Origin: Mixophyes australis
Taxonomy: Eukaryota; Chordata; Amphibia; Anura; Limnodynastidae
Reading direction: 5' to 3'
Assembly: GCA_036250195.1 (NCBI GenBank)
Contig: JAVHZZ010000005.1
Span: 68,941,505 to 69,005,504, forward strand
DNA: 64,000 bases
Shown one piece after another: positions 60,438-64,000 of this stretch. Every line of letters starts with the position of its first letter. Positions within the stretch are counted from its first letter, which is position 1. The notes under the pieces were generated by a model. It was not told where the DNA came from and did not search any database. It was given only the letters and a program-made list of their open reading frames with translations. The position numbers and the translations under genes are program-made.

Positions 60438-61989
60438 CTGGGTATAGGCAAAAGGATTATGAGAAAATATTGGTACATGGGTAAGTAACCTGGTAAGTAA
60501 AAGGAAGCATAGGGTTGTTGTAAATGGAATATATTATAAGGAAGCCAGGACCGCTGTGATTTAGTTTTTGCTCCTTAACCTGAAGGCTATTATAGCAGGG
60601 GGTGTGGTATATCTTTCTCTATGTTTTCTTTTTGTGTATTGTTCTTTGCACTAAAGTGCCCAGCTATAGTGAATTCTCAGCAATCTCCAAAGTATTTAAG
60701 ACCTGTTAATACACTAACTACTTTATATTGTTGTTTGTTGCATCTCTGTATTAGACCTAGTCATAGTCATAGTCATTGTCTATTATCATAAACTGTGGCT
60801 TCAAGCCATAATTTTTGTGTATGTATCTGTATTCTGTTTTCCCCATCATGTTTAGACAAGGTATACCCTGTTCTGTTATTATTACCTTCCTTGTCTCTCT
60901 GTTCTTTTCTGTCATTTTCAGTTTGCTTTTTTGTGGTTCTAAAGCTGCTCTTGCTATCCAAGGCATCTAAGCACCAGAAGATAGCCCCAAATGTAAAGGT
61001 GACTACTATAGAACACTCTACGATCAGGAACTTGGTTCTACAGTAGTGATTCTGCTGTTAGATCTTTTACCTTCCCTATTCTCATAGTTATTCTTATGTT
61101 ATTTGTGCATCAGTCTTGTCTGATTTCCTTGATTGTGTCTGTGTCTGGTTTATGCTTTCATTTGGCTACTCCTATTGACTCCTGCCTGACTGACAACCTG
61201 TTTAGTTTTGACCCTTTGCAATTTGATTATCCACTCTACACTCCAGTCCTTAGCCTGTCTTGTTATTCTCTGGCTGTGACTCATTCTCTTGGTTACTATA
61301 TCTCTCTACCTACTACATTTATGTTAGCAACTGCACTGGGATTCCATTCTGCCTACTATTTACCTAAGATCATTACACATATTCAGATTGGACTAAAGTT
61401 ATGTGGGTGCCATGGGGATTATTGCTGGGCACTGTTCTTTTCATTGTTTTTATAAATTATCCGGTAGAAGATCCATATTTGCAGATAATACAGCTTTGCA
61501 ATGTTATTAACATAGAGCAGGATAATAAGAGGCTAATTTAGTTGTGGCCGTATGTCAGCACCAGATATGCGCTTCCATAGTGCGCATGCACACCAAATAT
61601 GCGTAGGCATACATTCATATATAGTTTTTTTAATTATGTTGACTTACGTCTTTTACACCTCAAGAGGTGGAATAAGGGCAGGCAGGGGCAGGCAACAGTA
61701 GGCCAAGTGATTGTGTATTGATAACTTCAGCTAATAGTACTTAAATAATTACTGTCACAGCTATATTACGAAGTTGTCGTCACACCACTTAACTGACATT
61801 TCCATTTGTACTACTCCAGGAAAGGAAAATCAACAGTTGATTTTTTTAATGAGAAAATAACATATGTATGTATTTAGTTTAATTTAACTGTCAAGACTAT
61901 ATTCTCTCTTGTGTATATGTCACTTCATTACATTATTATATTGTGTGCCAACTTTAGCATTTAGTACTAACAGTGTCAAGCCAAATCTC

Positions 61990-64000
61990 AATGCTATTTC
62001 TACGCCATAATGGTACTGTTTTTGAACTGCATCTTCATATGTGTTCAAGTGAACATATGCATCTAAATAAACTTTTTTTTTTCCTGTGTACGTTTGGAGT
62101 GCAAATGTTTCTACTTCTAGATGAGCCTCTAAGTCTTAGATTGGGAAGTCTTAGAAGTAGCCGCGACCCGATGTTTAATTTGAATATATTTATACATATC
62201 TTTATGTGGGATGTCAAAGCAGTCCTGCAGGATAGCAAAAGGGAGCAGATCCGGTGCAAAAAGATCCTTTGGATAGGTCAGCTCCATAGTACGCCATGTG
62301 GACAGGCTCAAATCTGGTATATACTTGGACAGAGCATAGAGGGACAGATTTTGAGTGAGGAGCACCCAATCTTTGTGTAGCCCAAGCAGCCTAAGGGGAA
62401 TTCAGGGCATGAGTTCCTTTCGAAGTCCACCTATGGTTTGTAGGTGGGAGGGAGAGATCAGTTTTGAAGGTGTGTCAGCCTCCTGGTATTGCACCAGATT
62501 GGGTAGCATTAAACCATCTCTTTGTTTAGGTAGAGTCATACATTTGTAAGCTAAGAGAAGATGTTTTTGTTTTTAAACATGGGACACCATAAAATTTTAG
62601 AACTGATCCATATACCGTTTGGGAACAATGTATGGGATGGTGTGGAAAATGTGCCTTAGTTTAGATAACAGCATTATCTTAAAAGCAGATATATGACCCA
62701 GGTAGGAGACCTTGTAGTTAATCTAATTCTTGGCCAAGATAGAGATATGGAGAGGTAGCAGGGAAAAATTGGCTTTGAATATACTGGTAAGAGTGGAGGG
62801 TATTTGGATACACAAATACAGCAGAGAGTCCTGCACCCCCACAAAAAAAATTGTTTCTGCTGGCTCGCAAGGGACTGTCGAGGGGGATATTAATGGGAAT
62901 GGCCTCTGATTTGTTAGCATTCAATTTGTAAAAAGAGGCTGCACTATAGTGGTGGAAGATGTCTTGTAAGGCTGGCAACGAGGTCTCCGGGCTGGTGACA
63001 AACAGTATGCAAACAAACATAATTTATGGGGATTCAAGTCAAAGGAAATAGCGGTGAAACCAGGCGATGCTCTGGTCGTTTGGGCCAATGGCTCAAAAAA
63101 CTAGCACAAACATAATGGGGGAAAGAGTATAGCTCTGTCTGGTACAATTAGCAATGAGAAACGAGGAAGAGAAAAAGCCATTACTGAAGACCCTAGTGGA
63201 GGGTCCCTGCCAGTATGCAGAGTAGAATATTGCCTTGAATACCAAATTTAACCAAGTCTTCTTGCATGTATCGACAGTGGAGCCTGTTAAAGTTTTTTTC
63301 TGTATCTAAGGAAAGCAAAATAAGCTCTTCCCAGGTCCCAGGTAGGAGACCAACTACATTCTGAATGCAGTGAGTGCTATCAGATGCCTGACGTCCTGGT
63401 ATGAAGCCTACCTGAGCCAGATGGATTAAGTTCGGGAGAAGCAGATTCATGCCATTGGCAATTAACTTTGCAATGATCTTTAAATCAGTGTTGAGTAAGG
63501 CTATAGGCCTGTCATTCTTACTGTCAGAGTGATCTTTGCTAGGCTTAGGGATCAGGATAATTTGCACCTCCAGCATTTCATTTGGAAAGCTGTCTCCACT
63601 CTTAATGCTATTGTACAATTTATTTGAAATCAGAGCCGGTTCCTCCTGAAACGTGGTATAAAAGGCATTAAAATATTCATCCAGACCAAGGGCCTTCTCT
63701 TTCAGAAGGCGCCCGATAACTTCTCAATTTCCCACTGAGAACAGAGGAGATTGAGAGGTGCTAAACTCTCACCATCTAGGTAAGATTGGTGCAAATGGAT
63801 AAGGTATGAGGATATTGAGTCTGCAGTTGGTTGGGGTGTATCATTGTCATCCCACAGATAATAAAAGCCAGCATAGTATTTCGCAAAAATGTTTACGATA
63901 TTTGCTAGATTGTGGAAAGTATTGCCACGGGAGTCATGGAGCACTTTTGTACTATCGCGAGCATGCCTGCTCCGAAGTTTGAAGACCAACAGGTAGCTGA
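61990..64000 (-). mobile_element. L1-like LINE fragment, extends beyond window
   Basis: Read from 64000 downward, remains of the second ORF appear in shifting frames: a pre-RT segment (63989-63702), RT motifs (63618-63193), thumb-like and C-terminal segments (63020-62000). Orientation is opposite to kcnh8. The 3' limit near 61990 is approximate. Confidence 0.82.
62718..63989 (-). pseudogene. L1-type reverse transcriptase pseudogene
   Basis: The 63989-63702 frame includes FHNLANIVNIFAKYYAGFYY. The RT core (63618-63193) contains EMLEVQIILIPKPSKDHSDS, RPIALLNTDLKIIAKLIAN, VGFIPGRQASDSTHC and the motif A region LILLSLDTEKNFNRLHC. Downstream (63020-62718) the motif C region reads CILFVTSPETSLPALQ where FADDILFVTSP would be expected, so the catalytic DD pair has been lost. 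At least two frameshifts and several stops are present. Similar sequence belongs to the L1/Tx1 group; which one cannot be settled here. Confidence 0.88.

Larger units (their letters stand above)
51013..64000 (+). other. kcnh8: kcnh8 intron, at least 13 kb, continues beyond window
   Basis: Donor GTAAGA. No exon encoding the pore (expected GFGN filter) was found. 51013-53440 holds nothing firm apart from one GGGCCTGATTCATTAAGG MITE end near 51924. 53911-54840 includes (ACGT)n and an AATAAA-bearing stretch (54664-54669) of LTR-like composition, unproven. 58110-59090 and 60440-61980 show nothing recognised except TA repeats. Confidence 0.85.

Noticed and set aside
51013..64000. Search for the kcnh8 pore exon
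   Set aside because: No frame with the GFGN filter or S6 sequence seen; the exon must lie downstream.

Overview
This is vertebrate nuclear DNA, most likely from an anuran amphibian. Several interspersed repeats have the look of frog genomes: palindromic Harbinger-type MITEs, hAT elements ending TAGAGATG, Neptune-like Penelope elements and CR1. The only host gene I can support is a potassium-channel gene on the + strand. Four internal exons (20690-20817, 23839-24079, 37536-37693, 50805-51012) encode consecutive parts of an ELK-type voltage-gated K+ channel. They match KCNH8 (Kv12.1) from the linker after the PAS domain through S1, S2, S3, S4 and S5. All splice sites are AG/GT and all junction phases agree. 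The PAS-encoding exons must lie upstream of the window, and the pore, C-linker and cyclic-nucleotide-binding exons downstream. The whole window is therefore probably one stretch of kcnh8: introns of about 3.0, 13.5 and 13.1 kb plus two partial introns.

Almost everything else recognisable is mobile DNA. In 1-20 kb there are a Tc1 element (2.38-3.57 kb), a Harbinger MITE (5.9 kb), a 2.5-kb hAT element carrying a 219-aa ORF behind eight exact 100-bp repeats (6.8-9.3 kb), a CR1 LINE fragment (11.1-12.4 kb, - strand) and a small relative of the hAT element (12.8-13.3 kb). A Penelope-like element with reverse transcriptase and GIY-YIG endonuclease remains (14.6-17.9 kb) is interrupted by an LTR-like insertion full of minisatellites. 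A very G/A-rich repeat follows (18.5-19.5 kb).

In 20-41 kb lie three kcnh8 exons, a second G/A-rich repeat, the N-terminal part of another Penelope element between 38-bp direct repeats (27.2-28.0 kb), and an inverted second copy of the large hAT element (28.6-31.0 kb). A TA-flanked MITE with 31-bp repeats (33.2-34.0 kb) and two SINE-like frog repeats complete this part.

In 41-64 kb there is a complete but defective Ty3/Gypsy-like LTR element (41.4-47.1 kb). It keeps both LTRs, a primer-binding site, a polypurine tract, an unusual long coiled-coil Gag, protease and an integrase remnant, but has no RT. Also present are a hAT MITE with an exact 8-bp target duplication (47.2-47.7 kb), two further MITEs, the S4-S5 exon of kcnh8, and a degraded hAT copy that was split by an insertion containing a perfect 284-bp inverted repeat (56.66-57.35 kb). 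An L1-like LINE (62-64 kb, - strand) ends the window.

The best candidates for something undescribed are the hAT family with a conserved ORF and 100-bp arrays (three insertions here are defined by 8-bp target duplications), the RT-less LTR element with a coiled-coil Gag, and the perfect 284-bp hairpin. I could not run searches; family names come from motif recognition.
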